Source of the DNA: Flavobacterium lipolyticum
GTDB lineage: Bacteria; Bacteroidota; Bacteroidia; Flavobacteriales; Flavobacteriaceae
Assembly: GCF_020905335.1 (NCBI RefSeq)
Contig: NZ_JAJJMN010000001.1
Span: 1,550,001 to 1,614,000 of the forward strand
DNA length: 64,000 nucleotides
Direction of reading: 5' to 3'
This document shows, one piece after another, positions 46,966 to 54,899 of the stretch (the stretch's first letter is position 1; the number at the start of each line of letters is the position of its first letter). Both the position numbers and the translations under genes were made by a program. Below the pieces are notes generated by a model. That model was not told where the DNA came from and did no database searches. It was given only the letters and a program-made list of their open reading frames with translations.

Positions 46966-47061
46966 TTTATTAGTCATTAGTTACTAGTCATTAGCCCTTG
47001 GTTACTTGTTGCTAGTCTTTCGTCATAAATAGTAGATCTCGAATTTAAATTATAATATTAC
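46966..47061. repeat. Word repeats before the second four-helix gene
   Basis: AGTCATTAGTTACTAGTCATTAG direct words occur here. After the gene (47428-47458) inverted words appear, such as CTAATCACTTTTCACTAATTACC and CAGTTACTAA. Confidence 0.65.
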
Positions 47062-47427
47062 ATGAGTGGAATTAAATCATATAAGGAATTACTAATTTGG
47101 CAAAAAGGGATTAAAATTGTTTCCCTGACGTATCAGTTGGTAAAATCATTCCCGCAAGAAGAATTATATGCACTCACTAGTCAGTTAAAAAGGGCTTCTG
47201 TTTCAGTTCCATCGAACATCGCAGAAGGCTATGGCCGGAATACTGATAATTCATTTACCCATTTCCTAAATATATCCAGAGGGTCTCTGTTTGAGATTGA
47301 AACTCAATTAGTAATTGCAAATGAACTAGGATTTATAACTAACGAAGTTCTTTATAGAAAAATTCTAAATCTAATTGAAGAAGAATCAAAAATGATTAAT
47401 TCTTTTTGCAAAACACTTAAAGACTAA
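47062..47427 (+). CDS. Four-helix-bundle protein (S23/IVP family)
   Basis: The 121-residue helical protein has the family motifs YKELLIWQKGIKIV, LTSQLKRASVSVPSNIAEGYGR (residues about 38-59) and GSLFEIETQLVIANELG. It belongs to the same superfamily as the gene at 32325 but is only distantly similar, so the two are not a recent duplication. It splits gmk and nadD and is flanked by inverted word repeats. Confidence 0.9.
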   Translation: MSGIKSYKELLIWQKGIKIVSLTYQLVKSFPQEELYALTSQLKRASVSVPSNIAEGYGRNTDNSFTHFLNISRGSLFEIETQLVIANELGFITNEVLYRKILNLIEEESKMINSFCKTLKD

Positions 47428-47458
47428 TCACTTTTCACTAATTACCAGTTACTAAACC

Positions 47459-48040
47459 ATGAAAATAGGCCTTTATTTCGGAACGTATAATCCCATTCAT
47501 GTTGGTCATTTAATCATTGCCAACCACATGGCTGAATTTGCCGATTTAGATCAGATATGGATGGTTGTTACCCCACACAATCCGCTTAAAAAGAAATCTA
47601 CCTTGTTAGACGATCACCAACGCTTGCAAATGGTATATTTGGCCACTGAAGATTATCCAAAAATAAGACCTTCAGACATTGAATTCAAATTACCACAGCC
47701 TAGTTATACGGTCAATACACTGGTTCATTTGCATGAAAAGTATCCATCGCATGACTTTTCTTTAATCATGGGCGAAGACAACTTAAAAACGCTTCATAAA
47801 TGGAAAAACTACGAAGTGCTTTTAGCAGATTACGATATTTATGTTTATCCGCGAATATCTGAAGAAGAGGAAAACATCGAATTAAAATCGCATCCAAAAG
47901 TGCATATTATTGATGCTCCAATTGTAGAAATCTCTTCTACTTTTATCCGAAACAGTATCAAAGAAGGCAAAAACATACAGCCTCTTTTACCGCCAAAAGT
48001 TTGGGAATATATCGATCATAATAATTTTTACAAGAAATAA
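47459..48040 (+). CDS. nadD: Nicotinate-nucleotide adenylyltransferase
   Basis: It makes deamido-NAD from nicotinate mononucleotide and ATP. The 193-residue product has the nucleotidyltransferase motif GTYNPIHVGH near residue 8, the GEDNLKTLHKWK segment and ISSTFIRNSI near the C-terminus. It converges on the nadV island, so NAD-related genes of both strands meet here. NadD usually prefers the nicotinate form, so it may not use the NMN made by NadV. Confidence 0.94.
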   Translation: MKIGLYFGTYNPIHVGHLIIANHMAEFADLDQIWMVVTPHNPLKKKSTLLDDHQRLQMVYLATEDYPKIRPSDIEFKLPQPSYTVNTLVHLHEKYPSHDFSLIMGEDNLKTLHKWKNYEVLLADYDIYVYPRISEEEENIELKSHPKVHIIDAPIVEISSTFIRNSIKEGKNIQPLLPPKVWEYIDHNNFYKK

Positions 48041-48052
48041 TTTATACGCAAT

Positions 48053-48156
48053 CTTGTCATTCCGAGGAACGAGGAATCACACAAGTAATTCGACAAAGAT
48101 TGACGATTTTGATTGTAGAGTTTCTGGTGTGATTCCTCGTTCCTCGGAATGACAAG
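48053..48156. repeat. 30-bp perfect inverted repeat between nadD and nadV
   Basis: 48053-48082 (CTTGTCATTCCGAGGAACGA...) is the exact reverse complement of 48127-48156, with a 44-nt spacer. It has no U tract. I recall the motif CATTCCGAGGAACGAGGAATC in many flavobacterial intergenic regions, so this is probably a dispersed REP/MITE-like element. Confidence 0.9.
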
Positions 48157-48166
48157 CACAAAAAAA

Positions 48167-48199
48167 ATGCCCCAAATAGTGTCTAACTTTTTGGGGCAT
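48167..48199 (-). terminator. Terminator of the NAD salvage operon
   Basis: ATGCCCCAAA (48167-48176) pairs with TTTGGGGCAT (48190-48199). On the minus strand the stem is followed by a U run (A run 48161-48166). Confidence 0.8.
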
Positions 48200-48223
48200 G
48201 TTCAAAATTCAGGCTTTTACATT

Positions 48224-49693
48224 TTATAATGTAACGCTTATTTGAGATTTAACTCGAAATCTAATATCTGCTAAAGACTGCTCTGTTAAAAGTTTCCCGT
48301 CTCTGAAAACTTCTTTTAATTCGCCTTGTTTTTCTTCTTCCCAGGAAACATTGTCCGTTAAATGATATACCCCATCAATTAAATCAATTTTCATTAATCC
48401 TTTGGCTGATTTTTTAGTTCCGTCATCTGTGATTGGATCTTTAAAGATCGCTCTGCCTTCTCCATTAACTTCTCCATAAGTTGCTTTCATTGCAAAACCA
48501 AAAGTATCTCGGGTATTGTATTGATAGGTGAATGAACCGATCCCCAAAACAACGTTTGTAGAAGCAAATCCTTTTTCTTTTAATCTTTCGCAAATTTGGG
48601 TCGCCCTTGCTACCGTAATACTATCACCGTAAATGGCACCAATCTGCGGAATAAGCTCTTTATATCCTTTTGCATTAACTGTGCCTCCAAAAACATCCCA
48701 AAGCAGCTCAATTACTCCTTTTTTCTCTTCTGCTGTTTTTCCGTTTGGATTACCACAAATAATATCTACCGGATCGCCACTATCAGGTCGGATCACCACT
48801 TTACCTTCTCTGGCAATTATTTCTTCTTTCAATCGTGGTAAATAGTCGATCAGAACTTTCCATAAATCCCAGGTATCCGAAACTATAGACACGATTCCTT
48901 TTGGATACACTTCTGTAACCAGTCTTTTAAACGTTTCGCATTCTCCTTCAGTGGTTCCCATACACATTACAGAGTGCTCTGTTGCCGCAACTGAACCTGC
49001 AATCAATTCGGTATCAGAGTTAGCATTATAATATTCTTCAAAAAAGTCAATTACCGGGATGGTATCAGAACCCGTAAAACTCAATAAATGTCCAGCAGCA
49101 GAAGTAATTGCTGCCTCGATTCCACCCATTCCTCTCATTGAGAAATCATGCGCCTGCCAATCTACAAATTCAGGAACTGATGCTGTTTCGTGGGCAAATT
49201 TATCCAATACTTTTCGATATTCTTTTGCAATAGTAGCAGAGTTACAAGGCAACCAGACTACAGCAGACAATAAGGTTTCGAAATAATTAGTTAGCCAGAA
49301 AAACTCCGGAAGCGTATTGTACATCGTAAACATGGGTACTCTTAATGGCACGCTAACACCTTCTGGCAACGCTTTAAAAACCATTGGAATATATCCTAAA
49401 TCATGTAAATCTTCAATATGTTTGGTTCCAACCTGATTTTCCCCTAAATAATTGTTGATTCTGCGAGCGTATTTTTTAACGACTTCTTCTTTTGGTCTTT
49501 TAAAGAAATCGGCCTCAAAATCATGAATGATATATTTTTTGATGAAATATTGCAATCCAAAAAACACAACTTCTTCTAAACCTTCAATTCTTGATTTTCT
49601 TGGCGTCCAGTTGGAATATACTAATGTTGTTCCGTCTGGGTATTGTCTTCTGTGGTCAACTTTGTAACCGTCGGTTAATAATAATGGGTTCAT
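48224..49693 (-). CDS. nadV: Nicotinamide phosphoribosyltransferase
   Basis: It joins nicotinamide and PRPP to form NMN, the one-step route of nicotinamide salvage. The 489-residue product matches NAMPT in length. Active-site residues are visible: SNWTPRKSR near 27, GSD with D210, catalytic His240 in ATEHS, and R302/D304 in IRPDSGDP, the counterparts of human H247, R311 and D313. It is last in the minus-strand operon, whose first gene after the operators, prs, makes its co-substrate PRPP. Confidence 0.95.
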   Translation of the reverse strand: MNPLLLTDGYKVDHRRQYPDGTTLVYSNWTPRKSRIEGLEEVVFFGLQYFIKKYIIHDFEADFFKRPKEEVVKKYARRINNYLGENQVGTKHIEDLHDLGYIPMVFKALPEGVSVPLRVPMFTMYNTLPEFFWLTNYFETLLSAVVWLPCNSATIAKEYRKVLDKFAHETASVPEFVDWQAHDFSMRGMGGIEAAITSAAGHLLSFTGSDTIPVIDFFEEYYNANSDTELIAGSVAATEHSVMCMGTTEGECETFKRLVTEVYPKGIVSIVSDTWDLWKVLIDYLPRLKEEIIAREGKVVIRPDSGDPVDIICGNPNGKTAEEKKGVIELLWDVFGGTVNAKGYKELIPQIGAIYGDSITVARATQICERLKEKGFASTNVVLGIGSFTYQYNTRDTFGFAMKATYGEVNGEGRAIFKDPITDDGTKKSAKGLMKIDLIDGVYHLTDNVSWEEEKQGELKEVFRDGKLLTEQSLADIRFRVKSQISVTL

Positions 49694-49717
49694 AAAATTT
49701 CTTCGTTATTTTTTCAA

Positions 49718-50449
49718 TTATTTATTTCTTCCTTTTTCATTTGGATAAAGCTCTTGTACTATATCACTTTGCCAAAATACTTTTGTTTCTACATCAAGCC
49801 CCGTTAATCTGCCATAAAAGCCAGCCCCGGTATCGACATTCCACACATTACATCCTTGCATTGGAATCTCTACATTATAATGAAGGGTTGGTGTGTGACC
49901 AATATAAATCTCATCATAAAGTAACAATCTTTTCGGATAGGAAAGCGAATCTTTTTTAATTCTCTTATCCATTGTCAAAGCCATTTCCCACAACGTTCTA
50001 TCCCACGAATAATTGCTTTGGTAATGTTCTTTCTCCGGGCCATGCATGGACGAAAAACCGGCATGAATGAATAAATTGTTACTTTCGTCTACAAAGTAAT
50101 CTTTCATAGTATTGAAAAAATGGCGATGTTTTTCTTTTTCCGAACGTTCAACATCGACATAACTCTCTATAGTCGATTTTCCTCCATGCAAAAACCAAAT
50201 ATCGTTTATAACATCATTCTCTAACCACTCCTGACACCAGACATCATGATTTCCTTTGATAAAAATACACTCCTGTTTTTGGGATAAATCGATCAGAAAA
50301 TCAATTAATTGTTTTGATTCACTCCAGCCGTCTACATAGTCTCCCAAAAAAATAAACCGATCCTTTTCTGAGCAATCCATTCTCTCTAACAACTGAATTA
50401 ATGCTTTTAATCCGCCGTGAATATCCCCAAAAACAAAGGTTCTTTTCAT
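49718..50449 (-). CDS. Metallophosphoesterase (PPP-type Ser/Thr phosphatase/ApaH-like)
   Basis: The 243-residue phosphatase has GDIHG (8-12), GDYVDG (36-41), GNHD (66-69), LFIHAGFS near 128 and YIGHTP near 197, the full PPP metal site. Bacterial members remove phosphate from proteins or cleave dinucleoside polyphosphates such as Ap4A. In this island a substrate linked to nucleotide repair or to 2'-phosphate/ADP-ribose phosphate is possible but not shown. It lies 24 bp from nadV and 3 bp from the ARH gene. Confidence 0.88.
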   Translation of the reverse strand: MKRTFVFGDIHGGLKALIQLLERMDCSEKDRFIFLGDYVDGWSESKQLIDFLIDLSQKQECIFIKGNHDVWCQEWLENDVINDIWFLHGGKSTIESYVDVERSEKEKHRHFFNTMKDYFVDESNNLFIHAGFSSMHGPEKEHYQSNYSWDRTLWEMALTMDKRIKKDSLSYPKRLLLYDEIYIGHTPTLHYNVEIPMQGCNVWNVDTGAGFYGRLTGLDVETKVFWQSDIVQELYPNEKGRNK

Positions 50450-50452
50450 GAT

Positions 50453-51292
50453 TTAATTAAACTTATTTTCGAGAGCCGCATCTAATTTTATTAGAAAGTC
50501 TTTTCCAAATGTATCATTCTCCAAACCTTCATACAAAAATGCGGGCAGGTTTTCATCGCAGTTTTCTTTGTTACTTAAAATCGCCATACACAAGGCAGCA
50601 ACCGTATCGGTATCTCCGCCATAACCGATACTTGTTTTTAAGCAATCTTTCATGGAAGTCGCTTCGGAAACGATTTTAATAACCGCCTGTGTAGTCGGAT
50701 AACCGTGCATATCGATTGGCGAAGTAATTTTATAGGTTTCATTCTCCTTTAGCGTTTCGTTCAAAAATGACACTAAAGTCGATCCATCACCCAAATTGTA
50801 TTTGAAATAGTGAACGGCCAAGGCAATACGCTTCGCACAACTAATCCCTTCAGGAGTATGATGAGAAGTTCTTGCCTGAATTTCGCAGAAACTCATCAAC
50901 TGCTCTATATCTTTTAAATAACCAATACTATAGGCTCGCATAGCAGAACCGTTTCCGTTACTGCCATTGTTGATTATTTTAATGAAATCAGATCCATTTC
51001 TACTTGCGTCCAAGGCATTGTAGACTCTATCAGAGTATCCTCTTCTTTTATCTCGGTGAAATACCTCAACAAACTTATCGGCCACTTTGATTTCGTTCCA
51101 ATTATCCTCCTCTAACAGCAATTCCGAAATGGCAATTGCCATTTGCGTATCGTCTGTATAGCGTTTGTAAATTTCAGTATAAAGTCCGTGTTTGTGATAC
51201 TGTGTTAAATGGTTGTTTTGAGTAATAAAATCTAAATCCCGAAATTCAAAACCTGCACCATATGCATCACCTATTGCTGCTTCTAGTATCAT
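50453..51292 (-). CDS. ADP-ribosylglycohydrolase (DraG/ARH family)
   Basis: The 279-residue all-helical hydrolase has the two-metal site intact: AIGDAYGAGFE (5-15), YTDDTQM (45-51), NGNGSAMR (112-119) and GYGGDTDT (223-230). The family removes ADP-ribose from Arg, Ser or other acceptors, or from O-acetyl-ADP-ribose. It is the second ARH domain of the operon; the other is fused to a macro domain. The acceptor is unknown. Confidence 0.92.
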   Translation of the reverse strand: MILEAAIGDAYGAGFEFRDLDFITQNNHLTQYHKHGLYTEIYKRYTDDTQMAIAISELLLEEDNWNEIKVADKFVEVFHRDKRRGYSDRVYNALDASRNGSDFIKIINNGSNGNGSAMRAYSIGYLKDIEQLMSFCEIQARTSHHTPEGISCAKRIALAVHYFKYNLGDGSTLVSFLNETLKENETYKITSPIDMHGYPTTQAVIKIVSEATSMKDCLKTSIGYGGDTDTVAALCMAILSNKENCDENLPAFLYEGLENDTFGKDFLIKLDAALENKFN

Positions 51293-51335
51293 AATTTGTT
51301 GTGTTTTATAATTTTAAAATGATGCCTACTACTCC

Positions 51336-51890
51336 TTATAATTTAAACTCTATGTACTTTGCCGGAACCTCAGCGGTCAGCCAAACATTATTTTCGGACA
51401 GATAAAATTGAAATCCGTCTCTGTACATGGCACCACTTCTTACGGTTAGAATTTGGGGGGCTCCTCGCCTGCTTCCCACCTTTATTGCCGTTTCTTTGTC
51501 TTTGGAAAGGTGTACGTGCTGACGGCTCATTTTTTGTAAGCCATCAAGTTTTATGCTTTCCATAAATTTCCCAACGGTTCCGTGGTATAAAAACTCTGAA
51601 GGTTCGGCCTCCTTCAAGTTGAGCTCAACTGAAATTGAATGTCCCTGACTGGCTCTGATCTTTGTTTTGTCTTCATTAAAAGCAAAACGTTTTTTATCAT
51701 TATTTTCTACCACATAGTCCAAAAGTTCAGCCGTCATCTGATTTTGGCTTCCATTTTTATTACATTTTATAATCAATTCTTCAACATCTGCCCATCCGTT
51801 CTCGTCTAAGTTTAAGCCGATGGTTTCAGGTGAATGTCTGAGCACCAGACTAAGAAATTTGCTGACACTTTTTGCTATTTTTTCATTCAT
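51336..51890 (-). CDS. kptA: RNA 2'-phosphotransferase (Tpt1/KptA)
   Basis: It moves a 2'-phosphate from RNA to NAD, giving ADP-ribose 1'',2''-cyclic phosphate and nicotinamide. The 184-residue product has LRHSPE with catalytic-type R18 and H19, NGWADVEELI, RASQGHS (79-85), LYHGT, and RQHVHLS (123-129). The essential Arg/His set of the Tpt1 family is therefore present. No RtcB or Trl1-type ligase is in the window. Its two products feed the neighbouring enzymes: nicotinamide to NadV and the phosphorylated ADP-ribose possibly to the macro domain. Confidence 0.94.
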   Translation of the reverse strand: MNEKIAKSVSKFLSLVLRHSPETIGLNLDENGWADVEELIIKCNKNGSQNQMTAELLDYVVENNDKKRFAFNEDKTKIRASQGHSISVELNLKEAEPSEFLYHGTVGKFMESIKLDGLQKMSRQHVHLSKDKETAIKVGSRRGAPQILTVRSGAMYRDGFQFYLSENNVWLTAEVPAKYIEFKL

Positions 51891-51898
51891 AACTTTTA

Positions 51899-53350
51899 TT
51901 ATTTTAACTTTAAAAACAATCGTTCACACAAATCATCAATATCGTTTTTTCTTGCTAATCCCAAAATCCACTTTTGAGGAATGTTCTCAATTCCATAATA
52001 AATACCTGCCAAACCTCCTGTAATAGCTGCAGTTGTATCAGTATCACCTCCTAAGTTTACTGCCTTTAAAACGGTTCCTTCATAAGAATTCCAATTTAAA
52101 AAACACCATAAACTGGCTTCTAAACTATGAAGAACGTAACCTGACGAATGAATTTCATTTTCGGGATATTCGGCTATATTACTCTTTAAAATTCTATCAA
52201 ACAATTGAAGTTCAACAGGACTAAATTTTTTATCTCGCAAAAAGCCAGCGACAACATCCTGCATCCTTCTATAAGCTTCTGTCTTATCATTGGCATTTAA
52301 AAGTTCTAAACAGTAAACAACATAAATAAAACAGGCAAATCCTGATCTAAAATGGGCATGGGTAATAGACGATACTTCTTTTACTTTTTTATAAATGACT
52401 TCGATATCTTTTTCATTTTTAAGATAAAAAACTAAAGGTAAGATTCTCATCAAAGAACCATTTCCGTTATCTTTTTCTTCAAAACCGCCGCATAATTCTG
52501 GTTCATGTCCTTTCCCAATATTATGAATTGCATTTCTGGTTGCTATTCCAATATCAAAAACTTTTCCGTGTGGCGTCCATAATTCTGTGTTATACCATTT
52601 TACAAAATTTCTTGCAATATCAGATAAATCATAACCATTGCACAAACTTTCTGCTAAACAAAAAGCAAGTGAACTGTCATCACTCCATGTTCCTGCTGGC
52701 TGGTGATGTGTTCCAAAACCTATCATTTCAGAAACAGGATTTTCTTTTAAATCAGATCTAGAATAAAACTCAACTGGAACACCTAATGCATCACCAACCG
52801 CTACTCCAAACAAGCCGGATTTAATTTTATAATTGAAGTCATTTTCTATTATATCATTATAAATCTTGAAATTCTCTTCATCAAAACAAACAAAAACAAT
52901 TTTTTCGAAATGATTTTTTAATTCAAAATTATCGATCATATTAATCGCAATTTCCGCCGCCAAATCTTTTGGGAATTTATAAATACCAGTACTTATATTA
53001 GGAAAAGCGATTGTTTTTATATTATTTGTGACCGCCAATTCTAAAACACTTAAATAACAGTTTTGCAACAATTCGACTTCAAAACTTTTACCTCCGTTCC
53101 AAACAGGTCCAACAGTATGAATCACATATTTTGAAGGCAAATTACCAGCTGTCGTTAGCACGGCATCCCCAACTTTACATCCACCCTGTTTATTTCGAAT
53201 TTGGGTACACTCTTCTAAAATGGCTTTTCCTCCTTTTCTATGAATAGCCCCATCAACCCCACCACCGCCTAATAAAGAAGTATTTGCTGCATTGACAATA
53301 GCATCAACGTGTATTTCGGTTATATCGGTTCTAATGATTTCTATTTTCAT
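51899..53350 (-). CDS. Macro domain fused to ADP-ribosylglycohydrolase
   Basis: The 483-residue fusion has residues 1-170 as a MacroD-type macro domain: [20 protein letters not shown] (19-38) and [12 protein letters not shown] (116-127). Residues 177-483 form an ARH domain with GDALGVP (186-192), TWSDDSS (221-227), NGNGSLMR (296-303) and GGDTDT (434-439). Both active sites look complete. It could remove ADP-ribose and then process free or phosphorylated ADP-ribose, or act on two linkages. It starts 9 bp after NADAR and ends 8 bp before kptA. Confidence 0.93.
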   Translation of the reverse strand: MKIEIIRTDITEIHVDAIVNAANTSLLGGGGVDGAIHRKGGKAILEECTQIRNKQGGCKVGDAVLTTAGNLPSKYVIHTVGPVWNGGKSFEVELLQNCYLSVLELAVTNNIKTIAFPNISTGIYKFPKDLAAEIAINMIDNFELKNHFEKIVFVCFDEENFKIYNDIIENDFNYKIKSGLFGVAVGDALGVPVEFYSRSDLKENPVSEMIGFGTHHQPAGTWSDDSSLAFCLAESLCNGYDLSDIARNFVKWYNTELWTPHGKVFDIGIATRNAIHNIGKGHEPELCGGFEEKDNGNGSLMRILPLVFYLKNEKDIEVIYKKVKEVSSITHAHFRSGFACFIYVVYCLELLNANDKTEAYRRMQDVVAGFLRDKKFSPVELQLFDRILKSNIAEYPENEIHSSGYVLHSLEASLWCFLNWNSYEGTVLKAVNLGGDTDTTAAITGGLAGIYYGIENIPQKWILGLARKNDIDDLCERLFLKLK

Positions 53351-53359
53351 AACCTATAG

Positions 53360-53887
53360 TTATCTCAATTCATCCCTAACTTCCATCAAAGCAAAACCTA
53401 ATAAATTCAGCCCTTTCCACTTTTCAGGATTCAGAACATCTTTATGGTCACCTGCCATTCCAATTCCCCAGATAGGATCAACGGGACTCGCTTCGACTAT
53501 TACTCTTTCATCTGTGTTTAGCAAAAATGCTTTCAAATCGGGGTTTTGACTGAACTTATGGTAGTTTCCTTGTGTAACAATATCAAATCGATTGGCTAAC
53601 CAAAGTGTATCGTCATAATTTTTAACTTGACGTCCCAACTTTTTGGCTTCAGCAGGAGAATTGGCTTTAATAATTTTTGCTAAAACTTCATTGTCATTAA
53701 ACAATTCGGCTTTTTTTGCCATCATCCAATGTTCGGCAGTTTTGTAAGTCACTTTATCAACGGTAAAGGCACTTAACCACCACTGACTGAAACAGGTTTT
53801 CGAAATGCTTCCATCTTTTGTTGGCTGGTGTCCCCAGAAAAATAAAAATTTACTTTCCGGAGCTATGGTATCTATATTGTATTTCAT
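53360..53887 (-). CDS. NADAR-family protein (YbiA-like)
   Basis: The 175-residue protein has the family marks FFWGH (16-20), SQWW (34-37), AEHWMMAKKA (51-60), TQGNYHKF and ASPVDPIWGIG (133-143). NADAR proteins were first linked to hydrolysis of riboflavin-pathway intermediates. Some family members are now reported to remove ADP-ribose from guanine in nucleic acid. Either role is family-based here, and the ADP-ribose neighbours favour the second. Confidence 0.9.
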   Translation of the reverse strand: MKYNIDTIAPESKFLFFWGHQPTKDGSISKTCFSQWWLSAFTVDKVTYKTAEHWMMAKKAELFNDNEVLAKIIKANSPAEAKKLGRQVKNYDDTLWLANRFDIVTQGNYHKFSQNPDLKAFLLNTDERVIVEASPVDPIWGIGMAGDHKDVLNPEKWKGLNLLGFALMEVRDELR

Positions 53888-53982
53888 GTTTTTTGTTATT
53901 GAAACAAAGAAACGAGTTCTCTGCTATTCTGTTTCAGGTTTCAGGTTCCTTATACAGCTTGAAACCTGTAACTTGAAACTTC
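53888..53982. repeat. Word repeats between prs and NADAR
   Basis: GTTTCAGGTTTCAGGTTCC is followed by CTTGAAACC and AACTTGAAAC, the same vocabulary as at 16355-16434. No clear promoter is seen, so NADAR and later genes probably share the prs transcript. Confidence 0.6.
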
Positions 53983-54816
53983 TTAAATTAATTGATCCAA
54001 TCCAATCACCTGAACGCTTTCACCTTCGAAGTCTTTTACTGAATTGGTGGTAAAAATGGCATCGAAACAATCCAAAACTTCAAAACCTTTATTAAAAATT
54101 CCGTGGCTTACGGCCAAATACAATTTTCCGGCATTTTTCTTTTTTAATTCTTCAGCCAGCCCTACGAAAGTTCCTCCTCCGTCGCAAATATCATCTACAA
54201 TTAAACAGTCCATTCCGTTTAGATCGTCTTCATAAACTTTAAAACCAGATAGTCTTCCGGTTTTTACATCACGACTTTTGCTGCATTCTACTACTTCAAT
54301 ACCTCCAAGAAATTCAGAAACTTTGTAAATTTTCTTTAATGCTCCGCCGTCCGGAGAAATTAATTTTACGTTTTCGCCAATGACTTTCAAAACCGCTGCA
54401 ATAAAAGTATGATTCGGAATCACTTCGCAATTGTTTACTAAGGCCGGAGTCACTTCAGAATGCGCATCAAAAACAAATACTTTATTCAACTGAAGTGCAT
54501 TAATGATATCAGCATATACTTTTACAGATAAAGATTCCCCTTTAATCATAACACGATCCTGTCTTGCTGCAGGAAAATAGGGCATAAAAAGATCAATTAT
54601 TTTAACCTCCATTCTGCGCAATGCATCTACTGTGATGCACAATAAACCTAAATCGTTGAATGAATTTAATCGGTGTGTGATGGTTACTTTTTGGGTATTA
54701 TCAAAATCAGGATTGATTTTAATATGTGGTTCTCCTCCTGAAAATGTAAAGCTTTGGAATTTTATTTCTTCTTTATTAAGAATTGGAGTGAATTTTGGGT
54801 CTAAATTAAGTATCAT
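53983..54816 (-). CDS. prs: Ribose-phosphate pyrophosphokinase (short, salvage-type)
   Basis: It makes PRPP from ribose-5-phosphate and ATP. The 277-residue product is shorter than the usual 310-residue housekeeping Prs. Motifs are FSGGEPHIKI, the catalytic FPAARQDR (81-88), DAHS (117-120), and the PRPP-binding VDDICDGGGT (207-216). Compact prs genes paired with nadV are known in phage and bacterial NAD salvage modules. It is the first gene after the NrtR operators, with a good promoter of its own. Confidence 0.92.
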   Translation of the reverse strand: MILNLDPKFTPILNKEEIKFQSFTFSGGEPHIKINPDFDNTQKVTITHRLNSFNDLGLLCITVDALRRMEVKIIDLFMPYFPAARQDRVMIKGESLSVKVYADIINALQLNKVFVFDAHSEVTPALVNNCEVIPNHTFIAAVLKVIGENVKLISPDGGALKKIYKVSEFLGGIEVVECSKSRDVKTGRLSGFKVYEDDLNGMDCLIVDDICDGGGTFVGLAEELKKKNAGKLYLAVSHGIFNKGFEVLDCFDAIFTTNSVKDFEGESVQVIGLDQLI

Positions 54817-54826
54817 AGTATTTTAG

Positions 54827-54847
54827 TTTGCGTTAATTATACGCAAA
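54827..54847. promoter_or_regulatory. NrtR operator candidate 1
   Basis: A 21-bp palindrome has perfect 7-bp arms TTTGCGT and ACGCAAA. It overlaps the -7 element of the prs promoter, so a bound repressor would block RNA polymerase directly. Confidence 0.7.
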
Positions 54848-54873
54848 TATAAAGCAATATATTTATTAAACAA
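54844..54873 (-). promoter_or_regulatory. Promoter of the prs-nadV operon
   Basis: On the minus strand TTG (54873-54871), 19 bp, then TATATTTG (54851-54844) is a textbook Bacteroidota promoter. It lies about 28 bp before the prs ATG. Confidence 0.75.
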
Positions 54874-54878
54874 TTTAT

Positions 54879-54899
54879 TTTGTGTAAAATTTACGCAAA
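54879..54899. promoter_or_regulatory. NrtR operator candidate 2
   Basis: TTTGTGT, 7 bp, ACGCAAA matches site 1 with one arm mismatch. It overlaps the nrtR stop codon. Its centre is 52 bp from that of site 1, about five helical turns. Confidence 0.65.

Noticed and set aside
51899..53350. DarG antitoxin of a DarTG toxin-antitoxin pair
   Set aside because: No DarT-like gene is adjacent, and the macro domain is of MacroD type fused to ARH, not the DarG layout.
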